The notes under the pieces: generated by a model | What the model saw: only the letters and a program-made list of their open reading frames with translations | Databases searched by the model: none | Told to the model about the DNA's origin: nothing | From: a virus | Virus record (IMG/VR): IMGVR_UViG_3300042868_000793 | Span: 1 to 21,054 of that record | Direction: 5' to 3' (one strand) | DNA: 21,054 bases | Translations under genes and position numbers: made by a program | Shown here: positions 15,311-21,054 of the stretch, one piece after another | Layout of the letters: every line of letters starts with the position of its first letter | Numbering within the stretch: position 1 is the stretch's first letter

Positions 15311-16153
15311 TTAAGATTCACGAGCAACAATAGACACGATACCTTCTGCGTCGATAGTAGTTGCGCCAGCAGAGAACATAGATGCAACCAAGAAAGATGT
15401 TTTTTCTGGGATGTAATTGATTTCTGTTTTTGGAGCAATACCTTCGCCATAGCCGATAGCATCTTTGTGGAATGCAAAACATGTACGGTCTAATGAACCG
15501 TCAATAGCCAAGCCGCCTTCTGTACGGTCGCCTAATACATGGAATTGGAAGCCCAAGAATGTATTTAACTCACCGTTTACTAATGCTTTAACAGTGTTAA
15601 AGTCAGAAGAAGTTACAGCAGTTTCAGCCAACAATGATTGCAAGCCATTTGAATGGATAACAATGTGACGGTCTGTAGGTGGAACGTTGTTTTTGTCCAT
15701 CAAGCCTTTAGCTTGACGAAGTTTAGCTACGTTCATGTTAGTGTCAGAACCACCAACGTCGTTGCCAACGCTTAATGATGTGCCTGAGTTAGCCAATGCG
15801 TTAAGTACCAATTGGTCTTGACGACGACCAATAGCGTTACCTAATACTTGTACAAGCTCTGAGCGCTCATCAAAGTTTACTTTTTGTTGACTGAAAATGT
15901 CGCTGTATTCAGCTGCAATCCAATCTTCCAATGTTAATGTTACGTTTGAGAAACCAACGTTTAACGGTGTAACATCTGTTTGACCAATACGAGGTGTAGC
16001 AACGCCACGACCTACTTTTGGAAATTTAACTGTAGAACCTTCTACCCCACGACGCTGACGTACAGCACCTACCAACATTGCTTTACCTTGGTATGCTTGT
16101 TTAACTTCCGCGTCAAATAGGGTTACAAATGCGTTTGACAAAGCAATACTCAT
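15311..16153 (-). CDS. Major capsid protein (HK97-fold, Phage_capsid_2-like)
   Basis: The 280-aa protein shows the expected capsid features. These include an N-terminal arm (SNAFVTLFDAEVKQAYQG), a glycine- and charge-rich E-loop-like region with repeated basic residues (about residues 28-60), a long spine-type helix (SELVQVLGNAIGRRQDQLVLNAL), an A-domain-type region (RHIVIHSNGLQSLLAE) and a C-terminal strand segment. It is preceded by a separate scaffold gene. It resembles capsid proteins of aquatic podoviruses more than T7 gp10. Translation starts at ATG 16153 with AGGAG seven bases upstream. A promoter and a long leader precede it, and a terminator follows the next gene. Confidence 0.88.
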   Translation of the reverse strand: MSIALSNAFVTLFDAEVKQAYQGKAMLVGAVRQRRGVEGSTVKFPKVGRGVATPRIGQTDVTPLNVGFSNVTLTLEDWIAAEYSDIFSQQKVNFDERSELVQVLGNAIGRRQDQLVLNALANSGTSLSVGNDVGGSDTNMNVAKLRQAKGLMDKNNVPPTDRHIVIHSNGLQSLLAETAVTSSDFNTVKALVNGELNTFLGFQFHVLGDRTEGGLAIDGSLDRTCFAFHKDAIGYGEGIAPKTEINYIPEKTSFLVASMFSAGATTIDAEGIVSIVARES

Positions 16154-16160
16154 TTTGTGT

Positions 16161-16290
16161 CTCCTAATAACGAATTAAAAAAAAGTTTTGTGCTGTGGTA
16201 TGCCGTGGGAACGGGCCATTGCTTGCTAATTACGTCAGCCAATCGGCAAGGTTACTTGCGTCACGGGTCACAATGTGATATGCCGTACAC
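16161..16290 (-). promoter_or_regulatory. Capsid mRNA 5' leader with possible folded structure
   Basis: Between the predicted start of transcription (near 16286) and the capsid ribosome binding site is about 130 nt without a gene. It contains a perfect hairpin (GCAAG/CTTGC, loop TAAC, 16259-16246). A second stem has bulges (16243-16237 with 16227-16218). A closing stem CCGTG/CACGG (16266-16262 with 16207-16203) encloses both, so a three-helix junction can be drawn. A 13-base repeat flanks the structure. Function is unknown. RNA stability or translation control of the capsid gene is a guess. Confidence 0.4.
16194..16286 (-). repeat. Direct repeat ACGGCATAyCACA flanking the capsid leader
   Basis: On the minus strand ACGGCATATCACA (16286-16274) and ACGGCATACCACA (16206-16194) match at 12 of 13 positions and lie exactly 80 bases apart. 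The upstream copy falls at the predicted 5' end of the capsid transcript. Next to it is the palindrome TCACAATGTGA (16268-16278). Confidence 0.6.
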
Positions 16291-16292
16291 GC

Positions 16293-16321
16293 TTTATACC
16301 ATAGTCAATAAGTAAATGCAA
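16293..16321 (-). promoter_or_regulatory. Predicted extended -10 sigma70-type promoter for the capsid gene
   Basis: On the minus strand TATAAA (16298-16293) is preceded by TGG, giving an extended -10 element. TTGCAT (16321-16316) is placed 17 bases upstream as a weak -35. It lies directly after the scaffold terminator and about 140 bases before the capsid start codon, the logical place for an independent capsid promoter. A phage RNA polymerase promoter in the same AT-rich stretch cannot be excluded. Confidence 0.5.
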
Positions 16322-16363
16322 TAGACTTTGCCTGTTTAATTTAAAATATTTATTATTGCAGGC

Positions 16364-16389
16364 AAAAAAAGACCCCAATTAAGGGGTCT
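16364..16389 (-). terminator. Strong intrinsic terminator after the scaffold gene
   Basis: On the minus strand AGACCCC (16389-16383), loop TTAATT, GGGGTCT (16376-16370) form a perfect 7-bp stem followed by a run of T residues (seven counting the last stem base). It lies 19 bases after the scaffold stop codon and before the capsid promoter. Confidence 0.9.
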
Positions 16390-16407
16390 AAGTTCCACTC
16401 GGGAGAT

Positions 16408-17184
16408 TTAGTCACCGTATACTTGTTGGAACAAGCGTTCTACTTTCTGACGGTATGCTGGGTCTGTTTTATATTTAGGGTCTGCTACCATTTGATTTAA
16501 CTCTGCTTTTGACGGAGCGCCATCTACAGGTGCTGATTGTGTTGGGATGCGACCTTCATAAGTCTCACGCAACTTCATCAACGCCTTGATACCATTGGCT
16601 GTGCCACCCATAACTTTAAATTCCTCAAAGTCATCAGCACCCCAAACACCTTTTTGCACTAGGCCACTGGCCCACTGCGTCATGCCTTTAATGATTGTAT
16701 CTGCATTAGGGCCAAGCGCTTTCTTCTCAGCAGCAGCATCAAACTTAACTTGCTGTTGTTGTTGACCACCCATCTCAATGATAGGGCCAACTAGAGCATC
16801 TAACGCGGCTTGACTAACGCCATATTCTTTTGCCCATGTAGAAACGTGTCCACGAACTGGGTCATCTTCTGGGGTTTCACCAAATGCTTTCCAGTCATAG
16901 TTGCCATCTTCTGGAGCTTTGTGCTTACCTTGACTAATCTGCTTACGCAAATCTGTCCATGATTTAGCTAATGCTTCTAAGTCTGGCTCTGATTCGTCTT
17001 TCTTCCAGAAATTTTCAGGCCACCAATCAGGGCGTTCGAGAGGGCCGTCATCTTCTGGTTGTTGTAAATGGCTAATCTCAGCCGCTTGTGTATCTACTGC
17101 TTCATTATTCTCGATTGAAACATTATCCAATAGGCCTTCGGCAGGTTGTTCTCCGCCTTGGGGTTGGTTGTTATCTTCGGTCAT
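16408..17184 (-). CDS. Capsid assembly scaffolding protein (T7 gp9-like)
   Basis: The 258-aa acidic protein has the typical scaffold composition: a disordered Q/E/D/N-rich N-terminus, then the conserved RPDWWPENFWKKD block (about residues 51-63) and LEALAKSWTDLRKQI helix found in T7-type scaffolds. A helical middle follows, and the C-terminus is charged (KYKTDPAYRQKVERLFQQVY), the part that in related scaffolds contacts capsid protein. It directs procapsid assembly and leaves before packaging. Its ATG overlaps the stop of the preceding gene (ATGA). It ends the portal operon, followed by a strong terminator. Confidence 0.85.
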   Translation of the reverse strand: MTEDNNQPQGGEQPAEGLLDNVSIENNEAVDTQAAEISHLQQPEDDGPLERPDWWPENFWKKDESEPDLEALAKSWTDLRKQISQGKHKAPEDGNYDWKAFGETPEDDPVRGHVSTWAKEYGVSQAALDALVGPIIEMGGQQQQQVKFDAAAEKKALGPNADTIIKGMTQWASGLVQKGVWGADDFEEFKVMGGTANGIKALMKLRETYEGRIPTQSAPVDGAPSKAELNQMVADPKYKTDPAYRQKVERLFQQVYGD

Positions 17185-17450
17185 TTGTTTTCCTTAGCTA
17201 ATTTAATACGATTTTCTAAATCCCGTACAACGCTACATTGACCCTCACGATAGAATGCAAAGCTAGGGTCAGCTCCTGGTACGGCAACAGGATGCTCTAA
17301 AATGGTTTGACGTAGCCAAGCCATGAGTTTCTTACCTTCTTCGTTAGATGCTAACACACGGAAGCATAACTTGTTTAAATCTTCTCGTCGTTGCATCTCA
17401 TCACGAATATCAATCTGCTGTGATTCTAAACCTTCCCAGCCATCAGCCAT
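17181..17450 (-). CDS. Small conserved phage protein, Bbp19-like (tentative)
   Basis: The 89-aa helical protein has the pattern L-x-x-CFRVLASNEEGKKLMAWLRQTIL followed by a FAFYREGQCSVVRDL block. This resembles a small family placed between portal and scaffold genes in many podoviruses (Bbp19-like). The role in assembly is not known to me. It begins in a TAATG overlap with the 117-aa gene and ends in an ATGA overlap with scaffold, so it is tightly coupled to head assembly genes. Confidence 0.7.
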   Translation of the reverse strand: MADGWEGLESQQIDIRDEMQRREDLNKLCFRVLASNEEGKKLMAWLRQTILEHPVAVPGADPSFAFYREGQCSVVRDLENRIKLAKENK

Positions 17451-17803
17451 TATTCAAATTCCTCATTACGTTCTTTAAATGGAGACTTACCTTGTTTCAA
17501 TCTCATAGTAGCATGGTCAATTGCTTTATTAATAATTGTTTGAGGCATTTTATCCATAAACTTTGGATTTCTTTTCCCATTAATTTCCATTGGAGTATCT
17601 AATATATACTTCATTTCTTGTTCATTTAATAATGGATTTAACAAAGGAATAGCAGTTTTCTTTCCATCTAAAGAAACATCAATACTAATTTCCGTTGAAT
17701 ATCCACCTTCTTTTTTCTTGAGCAACCCAAGCCATCCAGTTCCTTTTTCAGAACCGTCCTCTCTCTTGCCCATACTTTTTCTGGTATCTAAATATTCAGC
17801 CAT
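17450..17803 (-). CDS. Conserved phage protein of unknown function next to portal
   Basis: The 117-aa protein has a short basic N-terminus (MAEYLDTRKSMGKRE), a glycine-containing GTGWLGLLKKKEGG turn, a beta segment STEISIDVSLDGKKTAIPLLNP and a C-terminal helix ending in AIDHATMRLKQGKSPF. This order recurs in small proteins beside podovirus portal genes, but no function is established to my knowledge. It overlaps both neighbours by one base (TAATG at each end). A head-assembly role is inferred from the operon only. Confidence 0.7.
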   Translation of the reverse strand: MAEYLDTRKSMGKREDGSEKGTGWLGLLKKKEGGYSTEISIDVSLDGKKTAIPLLNPLLNEQEMKYILDTPMEINGKRNPKFMDKMPQTIINKAIDHATMRLKQGKSPFKERNEEFE

Positions 17804-19380
17804 TACATACCGCCTTTCATAGCTTCGCCTGCAACTTGTGCAGCTAACTCAGGATTTTGTTGCGCCATCATCTGCGCTTGCTCTGCCATCTGCTGTTTCA
17901 TCATCTCACGTTCTTCTGGAGAGTTACGAACAGCTTGTGGAATAGCCATCTTATCACCAATCAAATCTAACAGTGCATCCATTTTTAACATCATCTGACC
18001 TTCTGGGCCAGCTTGTTGTGCAATCTGTGCAAACTGCATAATGTTTTGTACGTCATCCATGTTCTGTGACATAGCTAATGGAGATACTGGCGTTACCTTA
18101 ATCTCAAGGCCATTGACCTTTAATGGCAAATCAATAATACCACGGTCATCCATAATCTGTAGAATCTTCTCTACCAATGGAACCATTGTCTCGTTAATCA
18201 AACGACCAAAGGCAGAACCTAAGTTCTGTGATAACTGTTTCATACGCTCAATAACTTCTGTTGCAGAACGTGCTGACATGTTATCTGGTGGCAATGATTC
18301 ATCAAGCAAGATAGATTTAATGTTCATACGCAAGTCGTTCATCACAATTTGTGATACGTTGAAGTCACCAGAACGCGCTAAAGCCTTTAATGATTCGCCT
18401 TGAGGCCCACCATTACGAGCAACAGGAATAATCACGCCTGGAGCGATTGTGACAGTATTAGGGTTAAGTACACCATCATCTGCGGCTGTATACACACCAG
18501 CAATAGCTAATGATGCGTTTTTTAGTACCAATTCTAGTACTTTATTTAGTGTCTTAATATCTGGCAATGCTGTGATTAACGGGCCACGACCATATATTTC
18601 ACCAGCCACTTTCATGTAGCGTGATACAACCCAAGGGCTAAACTTCATACGACGATAGACAATCTCTTGTTTGCTTTCCTTGTGGATAACATGGTAGCAA
18701 TAGTCACCGCGTTTAGCATCAAACACAGTCGCTTCAATTAGTTCTACATCTTCTGTTGGCTTTTGCTCAATCTTATTCTTTAATGCGCCATCAATCTTAG
18801 CGTCTTTCCATTGTTGACTGATTGCTTCGCCTTTCAAACGCATGCGACGATAGACGTTATCTACTCGACCATTAGCACCTTCTTCAAATGCTACAAGGAA
18901 TTGTGGAACAGGAATAAAGTTAATAGGACTTGCATCATCACCTGGCTGCACCATCATCACTGCTGTGCCTACGCACAAGTCTAGCAATGCCTCACCAACA
19001 GCAATGTCAAAGTTAGATTGCTTAATGGTAGCAAACATCTTCTCTGTATATACATCTAACGCTGCTTGTGCTTCTGCTTTACGCTCACCTGGAATATCTG
19101 TACCAGCTTCAAGGCGACACCATTTAGTTTGTGGAGGAAAGATACCAGACTGCATACGGTTAGCAAATCGTTGTGTAGAGTTAATTGCCGTAGCATCAAA
19201 CACACGATTCATCTTCTTAGCACCGCCTACTTTGCCATCGTAGAATCCGTCATACAGATTACGTTGTGGCAATGCAAACTCATAAGCCTCGTCATATAAA
19301 GAACGAAACTCCTCTTTTTTTGTTAGAGCCAGTTCATGGCGCTTTAAAATATCTTCTGGTTTTAATCTCATTTCAGCCAT
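17803..19380 (-). CDS. Portal protein (head-tail connector, T7 gp8-like)
   Basis: The 525-aa protein matches the T7-type head-tail connector family in length (T7 gp8 is 536 aa) and motifs. N-terminal features include YEFALPQRNLYDGF, FDATAINSTQRFANRMQSGIF-like (key residues FDAT, FANRMQSG) and PPQTKWCRLEAG. Later come YGRGPLITALPDIKTLN and, near the C-terminus, SARSATEVIERMKQLSQNLG followed by a Met/Gln-rich tail. It forms the dodecameric ring through which DNA is packaged and ejected. A ribosome binding site AGGAAG precedes ATG 19380. The Q/M/A-rich C-terminal 40 residues probably form the barrel or crown. Confidence 0.93.
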   Translation of the reverse strand: MAEMRLKPEDILKRHELALTKKEEFRSLYDEAYEFALPQRNLYDGFYDGKVGGAKKMNRVFDATAINSTQRFANRMQSGIFPPQTKWCRLEAGTDIPGERKAEAQAALDVYTEKMFATIKQSNFDIAVGEALLDLCVGTAVMMVQPGDDASPINFIPVPQFLVAFEEGANGRVDNVYRRMRLKGEAISQQWKDAKIDGALKNKIEQKPTEDVELIEATVFDAKRGDYCYHVIHKESKQEIVYRRMKFSPWVVSRYMKVAGEIYGRGPLITALPDIKTLNKVLELVLKNASLAIAGVYTAADDGVLNPNTVTIAPGVIIPVARNGGPQGESLKALARSGDFNVSQIVMNDLRMNIKSILLDESLPPDNMSARSATEVIERMKQLSQNLGSAFGRLINETMVPLVEKILQIMDDRGIIDLPLKVNGLEIKVTPVSPLAMSQNMDDVQNIMQFAQIAQQAGPEGQMMLKMDALLDLIGDKMAIPQAVRNSPEEREMMKQQMAEQAQMMAQQNPELAAQVAGEAMKGGM

Positions 19381-19388
19381 ATTGCTTC

Positions 19389-19658
19389 CTAACTCTTTTT
19401 ATGTGTGTTTGCAAATTTACGAGCAGCTTCTTTACTTCCAAATCCCCAAGCCTTTAATGCTAATTTTAATCTAGTAGGCTTGCCATTCTCATCTACAAGT
19501 GGGCCTTTCATGCCAGCAAATCGTGCGGCAAATGATACGCGCCTAGGGTTTGTACCTGACTTTACTGGTGCTTTAAGGTTAGCGCCTTCTGTACGCTTAA
19601 AGTATTTACGCCCAGCTTCTGTTAAGCCGCCTTCTGGATTCTTATGTTCTTTTTTCAT
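19389..19658 (-). CDS. Small basic conserved phage protein (DUF6321-like)
   Basis: The 89-aa lysine/arginine-rich protein has the pattern KNPEGGLTEAGRKYFKRTEGANLK, then V-x-FAARFAGMKGPLVDENGKPTRL and LALKAWGFGSKEAARKFA (listed here as separate blocks). A family with GGL-x-x-AGR and GKPTRL-x-LALxAWG signatures occurs in many phages and is annotated as a domain of unknown function; I believe DUF6321, from memory. Its basic charge suggests DNA or RNA contact or packing inside the head. It starts in a TAATG overlap with the frameshifted upstream gene and is followed 8 bases later by portal. Confidence 0.75.
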   Translation of the reverse strand: MKKEHKNPEGGLTEAGRKYFKRTEGANLKAPVKSGTNPRRVSFAARFAGMKGPLVDENGKPTRLKLALKAWGFGSKEAARKFANTHKKS

Positions 19659-20050
19659 TATTCATACCATTCAATTAAAAGTTCAGCAATGTGCGCTTGA
19701 GAATTAATATTGGTTAGTCTAAATAAGTATGTAGTCAATGGAGCTAATACATATTCGTATGTATATCCACCACCGCCTGCACCAGTACCACCTTGTCCAC
19801 TTGTAATAATCTCGCCAAAGATTTCTGTGCCTAGACTTGTTACAGTAGGGTTGTAAACTGCAACCCCAGTGCTTGTTGTATTTAGATTACGATTACGTCT
19901 GTGGATTGTTTGTGCAGTGCCACCACTTGTTGTAGGGTTCTCGTATACATAAAACCTAGAATCACCACCACACTGATAATTAAATATCAAGATGTGAATT
20001 AACAGCAAGTGATGATTCAATCTTATATGTATAATATGCACGACCTTCAT
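19658..20050 (-). CDS. 3' part of a frameshifted virion-type protein gene
   Basis: This frame is open from ATG 20050 to the stop at 19658 (130 codons). Only residues from about FNYQCGGDSRFYVYEN onward look like real protein. The first 23 residues are low-complexity H/I/L and coincide with the other frame of the upstream coding segment. The real part contains FYVYENPTTSGGTAQTIHRRNRN, a Gly-rich GQGGTGAGGGG loop and a beta-rich C-terminus (YEYVLAPLTTYLFRLTNINSQ then AELLIEWYE). These are features of a conserved podovirus protein whose N-terminal half is encoded just upstream in another frame. It is therefore best read as the second half of one gene. Whether the junction is a mutation, an assembly error or a recoding site is unresolved. 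Confidence 0.7.
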   Translation of the reverse strand: MKVVHIIHIRLNHHLLLIHILIFNYQCGGDSRFYVYENPTTSGGTAQTIHRRNRNLNTTSTGVAVYNPTVTSLGTEIFGEIITSGQGGTGAGGGGYTYEYVLAPLTTYLFRLTNINSQAHIAELLIEWYE

Positions 20051-20192
20051 GTAGACGCAAATGGTTTACATCTAAAACAGGAGCTGGCCTATCAGAACCA
20101 ACTACTTGTTGCACTCCACTTTGGTCTGTATATGTAGGCGATACAAACCTAGACTTGGTAGTTATGGATTCCCGTTCTACTTGAATAGCCAT
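19980..20192 (-). CDS. 5' part of a frameshifted virion-type protein gene
   Basis: This 70-codon frame begins MAIQVERESITTKSRFVSP, continues through the block SGVQQVVGSDRPAPVLDVN and then HLRLHEGRAYYTYKIE, and stops at TAA 19982-19980 after SHLDI. In related podovirus proteins, as I recall them, this N-terminal region continues directly into the CGGD-x-x-FYVYENPT region. Here that region lies in the +1 frame immediately downstream. The start is coupled to the 53-aa gene (TAATG). On its own the 70-aa product would lack the beta-rich C-terminal domain. The function of the intact protein is unknown; its place among head/portal genes suggests a virion or assembly role. Confidence 0.7.
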   Translation of the reverse strand: MAIQVERESITTKSRFVSPTYTDQSGVQQVVGSDRPAPVLDVNHLRLHEGRAYYTYKIESSLAVNSHLDI

Positions 20193-20353
20193 TATTTACC
20201 TTTAGCTTTTTTCTTCATAGCAGTTTTAGCTGCTTTCTTAAACGCTGCGTCTGTAGGAGCGTCTTCTGAGCCAGGCTCACGCATTTTCTCTTTAGAGCCA
20301 GCTTCAATACGCTCACGCTTTGCATGAATGTTTGCATATAATCCGTTTTTCAT
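20192..20353 (-). CDS. 53-aa basic conserved phage protein
   Basis: A 53-codon gene starts at ATG 20353-20351 with AGG about 8 bases upstream and ends at TAA 20194-20192. The product opens MKNGLYANIHAKRERIEAGS, then KEKMREPGSEDAPTDAAF, then a lysine/alanine-rich tail KKAAKTAMKKKAKGK. The order NGLYANIH..R..R...GS.E.MR.PGS..AP....F...AKTA.K is a widespread small phage protein motif, in my recollection; the function is unknown. The strong positive charge suggests nucleic-acid binding. Its stop shares one base with the next start (TAATG), and its start is one base after the preceding stop. Confidence 0.85.
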   Translation of the reverse strand: MKNGLYANIHAKRERIEAGSKEKMREPGSEDAPTDAAFKKAAKTAMKKKAKGK

Positions 20354-20354
20354 T

Positions 20355-20948
20355 TTATATCCTTGTTCTGCGACCTAAAAGTGAATCATTACCAAGAGCA
20401 TCGTCTACGCCAAGTTGTGGGCCTGTGGTAATAGCAGAAGCTCCAGGAGTTTGTACGCCAGCTAATAAACCACCAGTAACGCGAGACATGCGTCTATTGC
20501 GAGCTTTCATTTCACCAGATGTACGTTGTGCTTGCTCTACTTGCCCTTTTGATTGAGCTGTAATTGCTTTTAATACATTAATTGTGGCATCTTCATATAC
20601 AGGATTATAAGTTACTGTTTGATATTTAGGTACGCCAAACTGATTTTGTCTAAACACTTTTTCAGTATATGCCTCAGTTTGTCCTTCTGGGCCTTTTACT
20701 ATAGGGTTTTGAACTCCATATAACCCACCGTGCATATTTGTATTAGCTGCACTATTTGACCTAAATCCTATAATTTCTTTAAAATCTTTAGAATTAACTT
20801 GTTTATTTAATTGTTGATTCCACCAAGATTCTGGTCTAAATGCGCTTTCACCGCCAGCAGCTTGTAATGTTTGCTTCTCTGCAATTTTATTTGGCGCAAC
20901 TAACCCAAGTTTCTTAGCCTCGTTAAAGTTAATATTTCTTTCAGCCAT
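20355..20948 (-). CDS. Hypothetical phage protein upstream of portal
   Basis: This 197-aa protein is not recognised. It starts at ATG 20948 with a good AGGAGC ribosome binding site seven bases upstream. The N-terminus is charged (MAERNINFNEAKKLGLVAPN). A middle region is polar and aromatic-containing (ESWWNQQLNKQVNSKDF, then QFGVPKYQTVTYNPVYED). A helical Q/K-rich stretch follows (NVLKAITAQSKGQVEQAQRT), and the C-terminus is glycine/leucine-rich, ending in DALGNDSLLGRRTRI. The short R-rich end resembles the tail of the gene just upstream. Position before portal is where T7 keeps gp6.7/gp7.3, small virion proteins, so a virion or tail-assembly role is possible. Confidence 0.7.
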   Translation of the reverse strand: MAERNINFNEAKKLGLVAPNKIAEKQTLQAAGGESAFRPESWWNQQLNKQVNSKDFKEIIGFRSNSAANTNMHGGLYGVQNPIVKGPEGQTEAYTEKVFRQNQFGVPKYQTVTYNPVYEDATINVLKAITAQSKGQVEQAQRTSGEMKARNRRMSRVTGGLLAGVQTPGASAITTGPQLGVDDALGNDSLLGRRTRI

Positions 20949-20950
20949 GA

Positions 20951-21054
20951 TTAAGCTCCTAGAGTTTCTTCATCCATGCCAGCTTCTGGGTTTAAACGAG
21001 ATTCTGCTAACAATAAACGATTACCGCCACGCGCACGGGCCATACGTTTAGATG
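20951..21054 (-). CDS. C-terminal end of an upstream phage gene (partial; gp7.3-like end possible)
   Basis: A frame is open from the right edge to TAA 20953-20951. The visible 34 residues end with SKRMARARGGNRLLLAE followed by SRLNPEAGMDEETLGA. The basic RARGGNRLL segment followed by a short acidic end recalls the C-termini of small virion proteins such as T7 gp7.3 (ARAGGKKSLSVARS), but this is weak evidence. It lies two bases upstream of the start of the 197-aa gene, whose ribosome binding site is inside this gene's last codons. Confidence 0.6.
   Translation of the reverse strand, partial: SKRMARARGGNRLLLAESRLNPEAGMDEETLGA

Noticed and set aside
16164-16190. A second terminator at the T-rich run upstream of the capsid ribosome binding site
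   Set aside because: There is a run of eight T residues on the minus strand, but I find no stable hairpin directly before it, and a terminator there would block the capsid gene.
16161-16300. A tRNA in the capsid upstream region
   Set aside because: The stretch has multiple stems, but I could not find a T-arm consensus (GGTTCGA-type) or a 7-bp acceptor stem.
16154-16407. A small protein gene in the 254-base gap before the capsid gene
   Set aside because: The gap is accounted for by terminator, promoter, leader and ribosome binding site. I saw no start with a ribosome binding site leading to a credible frame.

Overview
This window is the late, structural and lysis arm of a short-tailed (T7-like) double-stranded DNA phage. 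Every supported gene lies on the minus strand, so transcription runs from right to left. The gene order follows the T7 late region: portal, scaffold, major capsid, tail tube A, tail tube B, internal virion proteins, tail fibre, then lysis. The proteins are diverged from T7, the capsid protein does not look like T7 gp10, and the sequence is AT-rich. The style is that of environmental (marine or freshwater) podoviruses. A two-membrane spanin pair implies a Gram-negative host; nothing here identifies it further. No terminase, RNA polymerase, DNA polymerase, integrase, tRNA or CRISPR array is visible. The replication genes and terminase presumably lie outside the window.

Layout in transcription order. 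(1) 21054-19389: head-proximal small genes. These are the end of a gene, a 197-aa protein, a 53-aa basic protein, a conserved virion-type gene split by a +1 frameshift, and an 89-aa basic protein. (2) 19380-16408: portal, two small conserved phage proteins and scaffold, closed by a strong intrinsic terminator. (3) 16363-14971: an insulated capsid unit with an extended -10 promoter, a leader of about 130 nt that may fold, the major capsid gene, a 92-aa probable head accessory gene and a second terminator. (4) 14954-6167: tail tube A and B, then four ejection-type proteins of 173, 588, 180 and 1116 aa. (5) 6163-3004: tail fibre with a T7-type head domain and a long Ala/Ser/Thr heptad shaft, a polyglycine-rich probable receptor-binding protein, and a tail assembly chaperone. 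(6) 3004-2029: two accessory enzymes, GNAT-like and 2OG-Fe(II) oxygenase. (7) 2019-896: a four-part lysis cassette of pinholin-like holin, SAR endolysin with a TTG start, Rz, and an Rz1 lipoprotein nested inside Rz. (8) 894-1: a calcineurin-like phosphoesterase and the start of a small unknown gene.

Genes are packed tightly. Eight junctions are TAATG, where the stop codon and the next start share one base, which suggests translational coupling. The most notable points are the hidden Rz1 gene, the in-frame holin/endolysin junction with a TTG start, the frameshifted gene at 19658-20192, the terminator-bounded capsid unit, and the 2OG oxygenase/GNAT pair beside a polyglycine adhesin.
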